This document shows, piece after piece, positions 30,201 through 31,689 of a stretch of DNA of 64,000 bases. The notes under the pieces were generated by a model. The model had not been told where the DNA came from. It did not search any database and worked only from the letters and a program-made list of their open reading frames with translations. Positions within the stretch are counted from its first letter, which is position 1. Each line of letters opens with the position of its first letter. Origin of the DNA: JACKNG01 sp040220855 (GTDB lineage Bacteria > Pseudomonadota > Gammaproteobacteria > Ga0077536). A program made the translations under genes and the position numbers. Location: positions 30,140-94,139 of the forward strand of contig JAVJVZ010000038.1 in assembly GCA_040220855.1 (NCBI GenBank), in the 5' to 3' direction.

Positions 30201-30497
30201 CAGCGCAGCGAAATCGATGACCGGGGCGCCGGTGTGCGGCGTAGCGGCAAGAAGGTCGTCCTGGTCCTCCCGGTCCTGTGCCACGATGGGCGCGGGCGGC
30301 AATCCAGGCAGGTCGGCCGACAGCAGCAGTCGTGGCTCGATGGCCTCGAATCGTACGCGGCGGTCCGCGGTTTGCGGCGGCGGTCGGCGGTGAGCGTCCG
30401 CCCGTCGCTGGAGGATGCGCCGTATGGCGCTCGCGAGCACGGTGGTAAACGACAGGTCATGCCCGGTCGTATCCGCGGGTCGAACAGACTTCCGCAT
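3228..30497 (-). CDS. Giant 9,089-residue LEPR-XLL repeat surface protein
   Basis: One uninterrupted frame of 27.3 kb. Residues 53-62 read IEPRLLLSAD, the LEPR-XLL signature found near the N-terminus of very long bacterial surface proteins. A basic, amphipathic N-terminus precedes it and there is no standard Sec signal peptide. Approximate layout: ~470-4990, repeats of about 54 residues with A.GG...I.A and GIGAGAS..N...NTT patterns; 1625-1670, Pro-rich segment; ~1410 and 5000-5340, HGL..GD.V.Y modules; 5800-6400, haemagglutinin-like beta repeats; 6420-6605, RTX nonapeptides; 6690-7105, propeller-like repeats; 7108-7550 and 7650-8150, right-handed beta-helices; 8250-8515, Ig/cadherin/PKD-like; 8640-8766 and 8862-8985, cohesin-like; 8770-8838, dockerin-like. 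GGGAGGGG precedes the start. I infer an exported adhesin or matrix protein. The passenger function is unknown. Confidence 0.93.
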   Translation of the reverse strand: MRKSVRPADTTGHDLSFTTVLASAIRRILQRRADAHRRPPPQTADRRVRFEAIEPRLLLSADLPGLPPAPIVAQDREDQDDLLAATPHTGAPVIDFAALSSANPFLDQTVHLDFSTPADDALNAALRLDDAAAVQTLQLVDLDSDVVLASHAVDTDLLVHIAGGAQSDRLLIDFDPAHAVHHIDINFDGGDGMDTLRGSTADTRWFVSALDSGSAGDVSFAGVENLVGAADNEDFFSITAAGAVSGVIDGGAGGFDSLALTGGAFAHVEYLATGPHSGSIQRDGDTLVYDGLEPIFDNLSVTDRVIRTSNLTDNARLTDLGGQLSLVSTDVIPTFEGITFAEPSSSLTINLGNDAGIPMVSDTDRLEIQALDFAGALIVNGEAGLDEVTITGNVDLGANQLTINAEQIHVDPGVTVSGGTLTFNAVATAGSLVSPDTLPLVTLAAGVNIDGATLVGTDITLTASAALVSNVTNLLPTIPLVTLAADVSAEVAVTGSSSLTASGALTVTAVSTVDSTVLANAVTTGGVVGEIAIAAPVIDNTARAHFSDGTTAQAGTALVLDANTDTTVTATATGITAVNAVGTTTAIPVIRATTEAFIADAATVTGAASIDVTATATGIVTTTANSTPAGAALNPTTLATLGIATAAGPQTDAAAIAATTLSSSTRAFIDTSGSLTSAGAVTIAAASGFSVTTLANATPTVSADNNGFAVAANLTQIIDEAYVDGSPTFSTPALNIHTSGGSTLVAEARSGAAGLDNANPGPNAGSFALNTNLPGPGPIQGNLSHAYIGAGALVTFVGATDVDIAASNTSAVDITAEPAGAASIADELGVGRSVAANVSAYTTLASIGAGATLAGAGNLDITADGDQSVVVTTLAGALAGLDASAQSVAASLGANTSSVLIDMAASVTLAGALQARATHNAVNVVRASSTAAAATVASPTEALALPIAINIANDVATATVAGTVSAGGAVAVTSDLAARNEVEGVAGVHGADPDDADAADLVAAEMIFLGDRANLAFGGSPTPPTGTDSPLLNLLENQAQGIAAALGVNLSNALSAASITASADVTAGGALTVAATSDVDATALASASATQNLLGAAAAIALNAQQTDTRAILAGQAAAAGIAITAGPSGDGVHTVSADAISGTGEQIAGVSGAVAASFALGGSVAVVDDNALLTISGGADLLVSATTVLENLANAEPNLDGDTVAGAGASFELNAGLVATLAEIRDATIVGANDVSVLADGEYTSEAIAEAGVGAGSGLGAAVAVLIGNNTTTANLGNTSTMSTIGGDLLVAANHVATGTHRADAEVESADVGAGAAIAIGMMQGGASATAGNRMTVGGTVSVLADTQTFMDADAVASVAGVESDDLLLEFKLDMVIEQAFLALRPSYELDPMAAVDGVADTLAIAGHGLRTGDRVIYAIGGDDETIGALNDGGEYFVSVVDANTVRLHATQQAARDGVAPLDLEPTADVTNLHTLQPVVPAALEDFLGAARLGTGNGAVGASAAIAANLDYNAATAGIASGAQLVAGGAVEVRSTQDSDADAFADGAAVDSATSLGVAAAVNLSSQTNQAFVAGTVTATDVSVLAELGGNGRADFTAEAVSGGGGEADLGVAGAFAVNLSAPLIPANPITIPVPALPALPALPALPPPLPALPPLPTLTLPTLPQIPFPTGGAQAAVVQAGADITLLGGGDLLVRSDFIGRYTATTAATPQDNATIGVGPSVSANAVTQSSRAEIQDARITATDAPGSDVSVIATGDFEAIAEATAGASNAINVPAAAALNYNDFNTSARTLNSSSTSAISGDLLILADHDALSSHGADTDSGVGGTASIGAAVALGYTIGGSSASSGMAIDVLSGNVTVQADNISLLDANAVTGQSGAVEDAGGDSVSEEIAAQLEGLLALAGQDEIPADVADVLARADIATADGPLGVAAALAMNIDFGFAEAMLAPGSELATATAPVIVANADMDASAVADAASVDAATGAGVAVAVNVDAQRIETAIGGDVTAPEVTLITSQAGDGINSFTALAQSGAGAADIGVAGAFALNLSGDPRNIINDTATGGGQHLARILDGASITLTAATDIVVSSTYVGEYLATATAQPANAIIGIGPSVALNAVQHATLAEIGDATIVGAADVIVSATGTYTTETSAVAGAATGVAVPAAIALSAPLNDTVARVRPGTMMSAIGGNLDVTATHTAVVTTLADAAAGGDEIGVGAAIAIGGPLGGAVADAAANMTVGGNVNVLAITDANATTESFASQAGALLGGLTVDAETQRQLGRIVDIAGIDDLDVPFIDQYLPDSSDDASIPDIEFGAAAAIALGIGRPVSHAAIGAGATIVADDIVISAEMDFDGDAEADASASGSVAAIGVAAAGNYTEGEHIAEIGAGANVNADSITIVAAGADGIAFDYTADAASVAANLGGALAGSVAVNVASNLTAVRIGDNAIVTTGGALDLFANVARNGNSIENANRLRSVTRAGEVGLGGLAAAGAAVAGTVTLNGDINEASIGEGAQVTAPEGVEVRARTIHDFDDRAVGGSVSLVFAASVGAAVNATNSAAVAEVSGSVVAADGDLVVEAVTDNVYSPEALGLAAGGLVAVAGSVEGNIIANTTRAAIDGSATVINADAVSVTARDSSTLDVDTGALSASFAGAAGASVGLNRMTNTVAASVADADVTSDLGGIEVAATFAADIDALALGMSVAGLVAGVGSVSINDLGNTTSASLGNDAVLTSATGIEVSATDSSNINADSGALALSLGAGVGASAAANRLGNTVEAFSDGAESTANGGAFELTALTANDIDAAAIAFGAAGIVGGYATVAANVITTTTDATVRNGGTVDAEGVTVAATNNSDIDADGGGLSASLGIGAGASIAGNIVAASVQAGIGGATVTTTDGGAINVSALLTGDVDALAVGFSLAGAISGVGTATYNELTNVTRAYVNGAAVLTSDGSVAISAIDTLAVDADSAALAVSLGVGVGASLANNTLGNTTEAYTDGSEVTANGGALTIDAVTDNDVDAVALAFGASGIVGGYATVAMNDVTTTTDATIRNGGTITAAGVDLSATDGSDIDADGGGLGAGLGIGAGASLSRNTVAATVQAGIGGAMVSATDGGDIALTAVANGDVDAVAIGFSLAGAIAGVGTASMNTLTNTTRTYANGGATLTADGGVALTASDTVDVNADAGSLAASFGIGAGASLATNTLSNTTEAYTDGSDVTANGGALTIAASTDNDVDAVALALGAGGIVGGYATVAMNDLSTTTDATIRNGGTIAALGVDVSATNGSDIDADGGGLGAGLGIGAGASLSQNTVAATVRAGIGGATVTTSGDGDIVVSAVADGDVDAVAIGFSLAGAIAGVGTASFNTLTNTTRAFVDGGAMLTADGGVQISATDTVDANADSGSLAASFGIGAGGSIATNTLTNTTEAYTDGADVTANGDSLAITAFTRNDVDAVALALGAGGIVGGYATVATNAINGTTDATVRGGGTLEARGVVLSATDDSVIDADGGGLGAGLGIGAGASLSRNTMGSTVRAGIGGANVTTSNNGDLGISALSSYDVDAGALGFSLAGAIGAIGTAAINELTNTTRAFVDDDAMVTSDGGVTLLALDNSSADADAGGAAVSAGGSVGLSYASTTVDSTVDAVIAGALTDISADGMLSVTATDATTASASATALNAAAGVAASGAVAVADTGGTATAAILDGAIVGATNVTVDANGDASQTATAGGFTGSVIAGAGVMIAETLAGQSAHAEASGTITANALDLTANADRNGAAEVLYVGISLVTGEVSLEAEQTAGDTTALVGADADLTISGHVNVSAVSDDRADPDLVSLGVGVATLGASASMAEIRSNTRAGISGRVRADSADVTATADKVADASGEVNNFGLVSLNGVALQGIADKLPGGDLPVPILPPFDTVTSAFITGTTEAYLGTGADITTDGALTVQASGENAADAISTTLSVSLVAVSETGTEAVIEGSTQMRIGQGVTLDVGSLVSDAESTNNATAGANNAGISIANVELAGTTVTARTDHLTAAFLGPAKNQAVSADPATTLRIDNGGLDLLARSTNTAFISEMSFDLSIVEVEQARPDADAGGTTRAHAGGKFIINADGVTAVADSMNTASTQAMAFEVGLVDIDTTERSAHTTHVTEAFVESGADLDINGGALDLSADSVNNATIDLIAPLDLGLVDLNFVSSTAEIAGSTLAYVDEGSSIAAQALSAHANSLNDAQVDKFEMSISLFSLDKAKPIARTAHNTAAFIGPAAGQAINDGLSGTITLDNDLVLSATSDNTASVDEVNVGVSLVDVSIVESEITVGGTTRVMIGGNFDVIADGIDGIASSLNTAGSESFQIKFGLVQVGNVESTLRTAHVTEARITNDAGFTLSGGGIALEAESRNTAEMSGFDFGASVVSVDTMAPDIIAGGATRAFVEEGADVTAGSLTLSARADNTASSESAAVSIGAVSISFIRPTINTTHVVEAYVGPNRNDGPDGSNGSITLGGALNLTAGHLDIGNSARMDTFTIDIGAVNFSSIRPDVRVRGATLAYLGGDFAINAGSTNVTASALKNTAVSSIFSLDIGVANIGGASVPVTVDHEVSAFVGNGANVSIGGPATFLAESSALADAASFGISVSLVGVESLFSMARVDGSTNAYVGDGSTLQGDDLSFIARSTGALAAAAMADVNVGLVNIVELTPSAVTSHVVEAYVGSGASVTADDVGFSATGQSDAEAEVDTGGFGLVEVATVNPHAVAENVVGAFVLGTVVSDDLTLSADANHDADANAAVIAIGVGGIAGATSTATHTGTTQAYFGSSARITASGNIAATATAANRSLSKSSGGGGGVIGAGTLKSSATLESATRAFLDANARVFQAGNFELEAVAANTAKSDTFAGTGGVVSVRGAQATTTLTPVVEAYIGDNASLQNVAGSVTVRADSIRAEGDALARAYGGGAVDVGASNTDTFVTPTIRAFIGSGSTLEVAGSVVVEAIARAQEVAALGDTFTTDQATIDIDTITFAQHGLADGDRVVYNPNGNPAIATAGGGNLVSSREYSVIATGEDTLQLGAVFSASSTGTGNPLSTEDGVDGVRDRIRFAVPHGFETGDAVKYTPDGTSISTAMNTAGTYYVRVLDEKTITLYASRDEAVGAGGFADDAFFAFGVDATNDTIQVFGSAYAENQALTYKVANPVEFSTNSVDITVGGGGSVTNTNNDRIYVPGHGFSNGSRVIYRVEPGGTAIDGLSSNNFYYVIRIDNNYIQLASNQADTEPGDEAPIALNGDKTSPLNQQRHLLLREEIGGLDDGVTYYVRNVSGDTFQLATTPGGDPITTLSGANRIGTHYFTAPPLDLTHSGGTHSLRLDLTSAPGGSHVLTGPDNVSLRVLSPPPGDGQSSGSARGGGGGLVAVGNPNSNVSINQDVRAYIAAGALRAGGNVDILSSSTVNSSSFASNGGGGFVAVGDADARNDVTHGNRAYIGVDEGGAINGSGVNIEADGHLRVHSGSVVDVDVTSSADAGGFVADVDAASRGSLTDATQVVVGGNADVAARSVSMVSEWSHLDWNYRADAWAGGLGGDADARASGNVNPRATARIGGGASVAGFEGVDIRAVLDDSDMDENLDADFDGLFGGSDEHPDADYNPATLIDANADALVTAGPRLFPVPGVPPIDVTPLEQPAGYDRLALFVEIDAEEGPRDVDWDADVLLLPGPSPTLIVGPDGRIQKAINVSVVGVGSAIGSYVDPDANGEFVVANIINENDRGQALFRANDVGNANIVTVLPNGPLFTFRETYAAVDLLNQSVLDMRISDIEVVNTFLTTPEEEVTIEIDHVDDFEFDVNHDFKPTLIEISNTNASPNATPDITFAGVVNNPIGMTNVFNQRGNILSSLPGGGEFPVPGGLIRTDSFRIEAIDGHIGLTDLQRLRLEIVESNDGPTDAADRYRTSDAGQRNYMELRGLLRRALVAGESVTGFNVDVERVQSGSGRSTDVNLELLNGRLQPTVVPGPYEIEVVETAVVDTPVNPPGPPGAPPRTTIVTDHFRQSPGTVATIFPRGVWGAGFGEVEVIYDFGEALDAERRIISGANIDIVGIHAAAAPFINVHGYTDILTEGVFLAGNIDVLTNGNITLTEELGDLRAGRIESTNRNVMLTGRFADIIDVPADDAADVVGINITLRADNGNIGLFENPLEIDSARPVYGVVKADALLDIVLIETDGDMNVDRARSVSGDVFLTALDGSMLDAFDDAEADAIGVNVTLYAGGTVGESDNDFDVDSSTTRPGRFSALATSHVWALETDGLMNVQFVFTPGGLVRLTVPDTPDTDEDLVLMEGAFILSQEAGITLNVGDDVDTRLESLISTPSTVVINGDYGNADPGVGSRVVLRGAMVADRTTINTLRDPDEVRIENKILNTFINTSGGDDLIFGSDAGSDDSDLSDGVYFGDVIDAGPDNDTVYGLGGADIIYGRSGDDYIEGGAHGDLIDGGAGDDDLLGGFGDDEISGGTGYDDIDGGRGSDRLMGNEDDDRIRGGGGEVNIIYGGAGDDVLHGSDESVDGIIGDAGNDYIYGYGANDVLAGGEGNDIIDGGFGDDIILGGPGADVLVGGGDHDTLLGDDFTAGDDNAVDYLYGDFGTNLNEPGSGRDTLDGQGGNDVLFGEGEDDRIDDTLGASNLVNAGPGDNPATIVAPPATPNPVPEVSPDDPLAVDTLPSGPLYAGWWAEIAGSATAFGLSGGVGAALDTAVTVDANGVRYAAWSDSRNGNYEIYVARETGNGWQMLGGSAAGGGVSDSASDSRRPSLLVFEGRPTVVWMEVEGAGMVIKGAQYDAGSDAWVTMGNSLLPGGISGFSDFVSMADQPKIVEYDGRMLVTWLDALSSPNQPSPLGAVRQVFAKVFDGTNWVAVSPGAASGGGITQSAIGVSEYDVAAAGDKLAVTWSEGLGDATEVYVRALTFGKWTNLAGNSSTADNVSDSDTESREPDAAWFDGELFVAYRERVADYEQIYVKRYDGSDWVSAGSSALANGVSDTDRRALDPKLESGGGEMFLLWVDHDAGDYADPDAHIYAKRWDGTNFVETLPGDASGKGISATGGALSAINLAVDGLGRPTVGWTDETSGLPQAYLRGVTTLPGKVIQATPAVGVQSILAANDLGAGDFIILGAGNYAGFTLGADDAGVTIVGAQGGTSTIAGLVTVEAGGVLQRLHLAAGVVVQDGTVGLALVDNTIASSGVTLNGGAKLQVLHNRFTGSTGLTVAAAASGLVAHNDIAASGTGLLLAAPFGGEIRSNTIHGASIGVRYGAPALLNDNHIHGNTVGVRSTVSEAGNGLGFLAGSRPNDIHGNGTGVQLVGATVQNQQIRDNQFGVSGSGVIGGDNLASANRIEGNQTGVHQFDGDIQHNRIGRNAVGILAADGNAITGNEIYRNSTAGVLIDGVAEVKLTGNTLYTPAGDLVRLIGGARDVSVLHNTLWTEDGYGLFVANDSQAGFFSDFNNLYASGNGKVGYWTRDFVDVLDWQADIARFDLNSVGATVVNPEWARPRFESRYNDAYALNPLFGSQRFTSPLALPAAGQQHIALQSPDLYVDAVRDRALAIRWESFNNTGGSDVRIDLYRDTPDGPAFLTTITAATPDDGEFLWTPAADAIPYGTYGLRVQVSWVDNPLVLDRSQEPFTVPEDGDVYFVDDASNANDEYTPNGIGDNRHTGKISSAPKPYPTNLLRVYDLTPGSRLLVDTGDYPLIDPVTVSGVTDLGLGTEEGFELSGPTGAGRVAALFPAIPGDQSRPLIEINDADDMLVSHLTLRDAAAGLLVHNGSDDFLAHDIVATGHAGNGIDITSVAPLSKFTGLEARENAGSGIVINGPIASLSDSIAAENAGDGVRLAGGVDEVWRNIAVLNRGTGFVIQAPGDAVIQNNVALANERGLVVENAGGGSALVGSKSLAPLTANIIWQNTSSGAEVSGDVVFAGNTVAEQTAFSAIGITARDGAVAMSNIVYGSGIGIDAAQSLVQGNRVYANRQVGILAVDSDVLENVVYTNPLGVSVAGNTVLVRNNVIYDNERTGLLVTGANDAEVVNNTLVEIDADALRIEGGASGTNVRNNIIWAEHGTGITVTLDSQAGFTSDTNVLYRSPFGSGDTGFWNGAARSSFADWRGATGTDVDSLFTNPLFVDANGADNILGYQDGVTDGRDDDFHVRSEHGSFHGGSLAPVQGPPSFIYPGTPVALTPILTLDAQQSPAIDRGDANDPFADEPVTNGGYVNVGAYGNTAQASLSPAQYVMVLAPNGGERIHQLSTFDIRWRSDGLAGPVDIAYSATGIAGSYALLAANETNDGVFEWTVDETVIAAGSNYFIRVSDVADASINDTSDFAFEIVNDPPVIGTLPDVVLNEGDAYSVRLDATDPEGGTLTAVVSGVPGATAVRDGDEFVIAWASTPDGPDTGTVTVTVTDSGLPARSVATSFELEVLNVAPTLTLSGDATTTQEATYTLGLAATDPGDDTITSWTIDWGDGTVEVVAGNPPVIDHVYSLTGSFEINASATDEDGTWNAAPFALEVNALDPLAVVSVTPNASGFDLRFNRAIDASVLNLYDGAGGTFGLPDLVLAGPAGDVQGSLLLDADLAGFSFVRTGGPLADGAYTLTLASRADGFRGEFGSLLDGDDDGVAGGDFLGAFNVALAGSARIGIADFARGPEQAVDLPGDVSGTPVTIADAGLFTTATFELHYDSTLLTITDVVDPAGGTATVDLSVAGIARITVEFGAPVDGTALELTRILGSVPGTAPYGAKQRLDIMNIAIDGVDVNAVGAHGVQVVSYVGDATFSATYTLQDVQQIQAVLVGLAAGFEQWPLVDPVIIGDTSANGRLTGADATLLLREISGSDQPKIPPLPVVPPVLPLSGPDPLVSLPATTEVANGRDVTVPIELDTAAGLEAAQLEIAYDPSVIELRDVRRGSVTGDFEWLTDTGTPGVIKVDLARIDALPGGRGSLVDLDFRVKDAVRPGRYLVDLVWASLNDGRLTLNPVPMAGEDHTDGWLRVRGEGASSGHDANGGKAAAKGGQRIAWPDTSGPRTTPTSRATASIDAWVEDFLTNAGRRQMHPNNAFKIDLPLELRTSGSGTGERSSHLNSTSSR
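10690..11240 (-). repeat. RTX-type calcium-binding nonapeptide block within the giant protein
   Basis: This segment encodes residues ~6420-6605 of the giant protein. It is a run of GGxGxDxxx motifs such as GGAGDDDLLGG, GGAGDDVLHG, GGEGNDIIDGG and GGFGDDIILGG. In characterised RTX proteins such repeats fold into a Ca2+-bound beta-roll after export. The block lies about two thirds of the way along the chain, not at the extreme C-terminus as in most type I secretion substrates, so it is probably a folding or structural element here rather than the terminal secretion signal. Confidence 0.9.
19600..22560 (-). repeat. Tandem 648-bp (216-residue) repeat array in the giant gene
   Basis: Matching landmarks recur at exactly 648-bp steps. 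The block CGGTGTAG or its diverged equivalent starts at 20213, 20861, 21509 and 22157. The block CCACCGCC or its equivalent starts at 19972, 20620, 21268 and 21916. The register therefore holds over four copies with no net insertion or deletion. Each 216-residue unit divides into four subunits of about 54 residues (roughly 54, 53, 55 and 54), each ending near an N-x-L/V-x-x-T-T/V pattern. The inner copies look most alike and the edges degrade into the general ~54-residue pattern. The array is likely a beta-solenoid-like stalk that can expand or contract by recombination. Confidence 0.85.
25490..25625 (-). repeat. Pro/Ala/Leu-rich low-complexity segment of the giant protein
   Basis: This segment encodes residues ~1625-1670, built from PALPALPALPP-type and LPTLTLPTLPQ-type tripeptide steps. 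At the DNA level it is a short-period GCCGGCAG/GCGGGCAG tandem array. It interrupts the otherwise Gly/Ala/Thr/Asp-rich repeat region. A rigid polyproline-like hinge or spacer is the likely role. Confidence 0.7.
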
Positions 30498-30868
30498 TCG
30501 ACGATACCCCTCCCGATTTCGCGGCCAGAAACTGCAGCGACGTCTGGCGCGTGTCGAGACTTGTCTTACCTGACACTTTTTTTCTTTTGCCGGCTATTCG
30601 GTCACTCCCCCTTGGGCCTGTCAACAACCAGAGGGCCCGGCTACGGAACTGCGTCACAGGTTGCGATTACTCGTAACATTAGGCCGCATTGCCTGCACCT
30701 GCCATTGGTGCAGCGCGCCGATACCCGCGACGCAAAGCTGTCGCGACGTCGGCGGCAACGCACCGACGGCGAACCCCGGTCCAGCACTTTTCCAGTGAAT
30801 CAGCCGCTTGTACCGGGCAACTCACGTTGCACCTGCGCATTCTGCTGCACCGGGTGGGCGCGTCTTCC
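30498..30868 (-). promoter_or_regulatory. 371-bp leader between the transport genes and the giant gene, probable internal promoter
   Basis: This is the only sizeable gap in the seven-gene run. On the - strand it contains TTGACA (30624-30619), which could be a -35 element. A GAATAG-like sequence lies about 19 bases further and would be a weak, poorly spaced -10. A purine-rich tract (30588-30576), a triple half-site cluster (30552-30575) and the ribosome-binding site GGGAGGGG (30513-30506) follow, about 8 bases before the ATG. I see no clear terminator after the upstream adaptor gene, so the giant gene may be both read through and independently transcribed. Confidence 0.4.
30552..30575. promoter_or_regulatory. 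Three TGTC/GACA half-sites on a 10-bp period, candidate operator for the giant gene
   Basis: TGTC at 30552, TGTC at 30562 and GACA at 30572 are each separated by 6 bases, so they lie on the same face of the helix. The last two form the dyad TGTC-N6-GACA. The outer pair, extended by one base, forms GTGTC-N16-GACAC. The cluster sits 55-78 bases before the giant gene's start codon, downstream of the putative -35. The cognate regulator is not identifiable from sequence. Confidence 0.4.
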
Positions 30869-31687
30869 CTACTCCGCCGCGGGCATCAGTACGCCACCGA
30901 AGTCCGCGGTGCAGCGCAGGCCGACGGGAATGCTGAGATCGGGATTGTGCAAGCGCAGCCGCGCAACGAAGGTACTGCTGGCCGCATCGATTACGCGGTC
31001 GACGGTGTCCACCTGCGCAGTGTAGGTCCGCTCCGATCCTGCCGGGCGGACCTCGGCGGACAGGCCTTCTTGCACCCGTCCGAATACCGCGGCTGGCAGC
31101 ACGACGTCCACGTTCAGCGTGCCGGTACGCGCGACCTTCAACACCGCCTGGCGCCCGCTGCCGGACTCGGCGAGGTCGCCAGGATTCTGCACACGGTCGA
31201 TGACGACGCCGTCGAAGGGGCTCTTGATGGTACGCAGCTCGAGCTCGGCCTGCGCGCGGCGATGCTCGATGCGCGCCAGCTCGCGCGCCTCGAGGGCCGC
31301 ATCCAGCTCCGCTTCCGCCAGGCGCAGCTCGGCGAGGATGTCGTCGCGCGCCTGCAGCGCGACGAACTGCTTCTTCTCGAGATCCTTGACGCGTTCGAGC
31401 TTGGTCTTCGCGTAGTCGATGCGTGTCCGGGCGGCGGCGATGGCGCCGTCCATCTGCGTCCGGTAGCCCGCGAGTTCGGCGGCGGCGCGCTGGACGTCAG
31501 ACTGCAGCACGACCAGGGTCTGGCCCTTCTCGAGGACGTCGCCCCTGCGCACGGTCACGGTTTCGATCACGCCATCGACCGGCGAACGCAATTCCACCAC
31601 TTCGGCCGGTTCGATGAGGCAGGGATAAGGCTCGGCCGCGGCAACCACGGCATGCGCGAGCAACAGCAACGTCCACTGACGACACAT
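30869..31687 (-). CDS. Periplasmic HlyD/RND-type adaptor (membrane-fusion) protein
   Basis: The 272-residue product starts with an uncleaved-looking or Sec-type hydrophobic leader (MCRQWTLLLLAHAVVAAAE). A barrel-sandwich half with ELRSPVDGVIETVTVRRGD comes next, then a long Ala/Glu/Arg-rich coiled-coil hairpin of about 80 residues. The second half-motif is TIKSPFDGVVIDRVQNPGD, and a beta-barrel domain completes the protein. This is the layout of adaptors that link an inner-membrane transporter to an outer-membrane channel. The chosen ATG is 2 bases after the stop of the SecA-like gene, which indicates translational coupling. The protein is shorter than most adaptors (350-450 residues). It is the last gene before the giant protein and probably forms the periplasmic part of its export path. 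Confidence 0.87.
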   Translation of the reverse strand: MCRQWTLLLLAHAVVAAAEPYPCLIEPAEVVELRSPVDGVIETVTVRRGDVLEKGQTLVVLQSDVQRAAAELAGYRTQMDGAIAAARTRIDYAKTKLERVKDLEKKQFVALQARDDILAELRLAEAELDAALEARELARIEHRRAQAELELRTIKSPFDGVVIDRVQNPGDLAESGSGRQAVLKVARTGTLNVDVVLPAAVFGRVQEGLSAEVRPAGSERTYTAQVDTVDRVIDAASSTFVARLRLHNPDLSIPVGLRCTADFGGVLMPAAE

Positions 31688-31689
31688 GT

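Noticed and set aside
30498..30720. Sigma-54-like promoter (TGGCAG...GCA) upstream of the giant gene
   Set aside because: The GG-to-GC spacing is one base short and the -12 element does not match TTGC.
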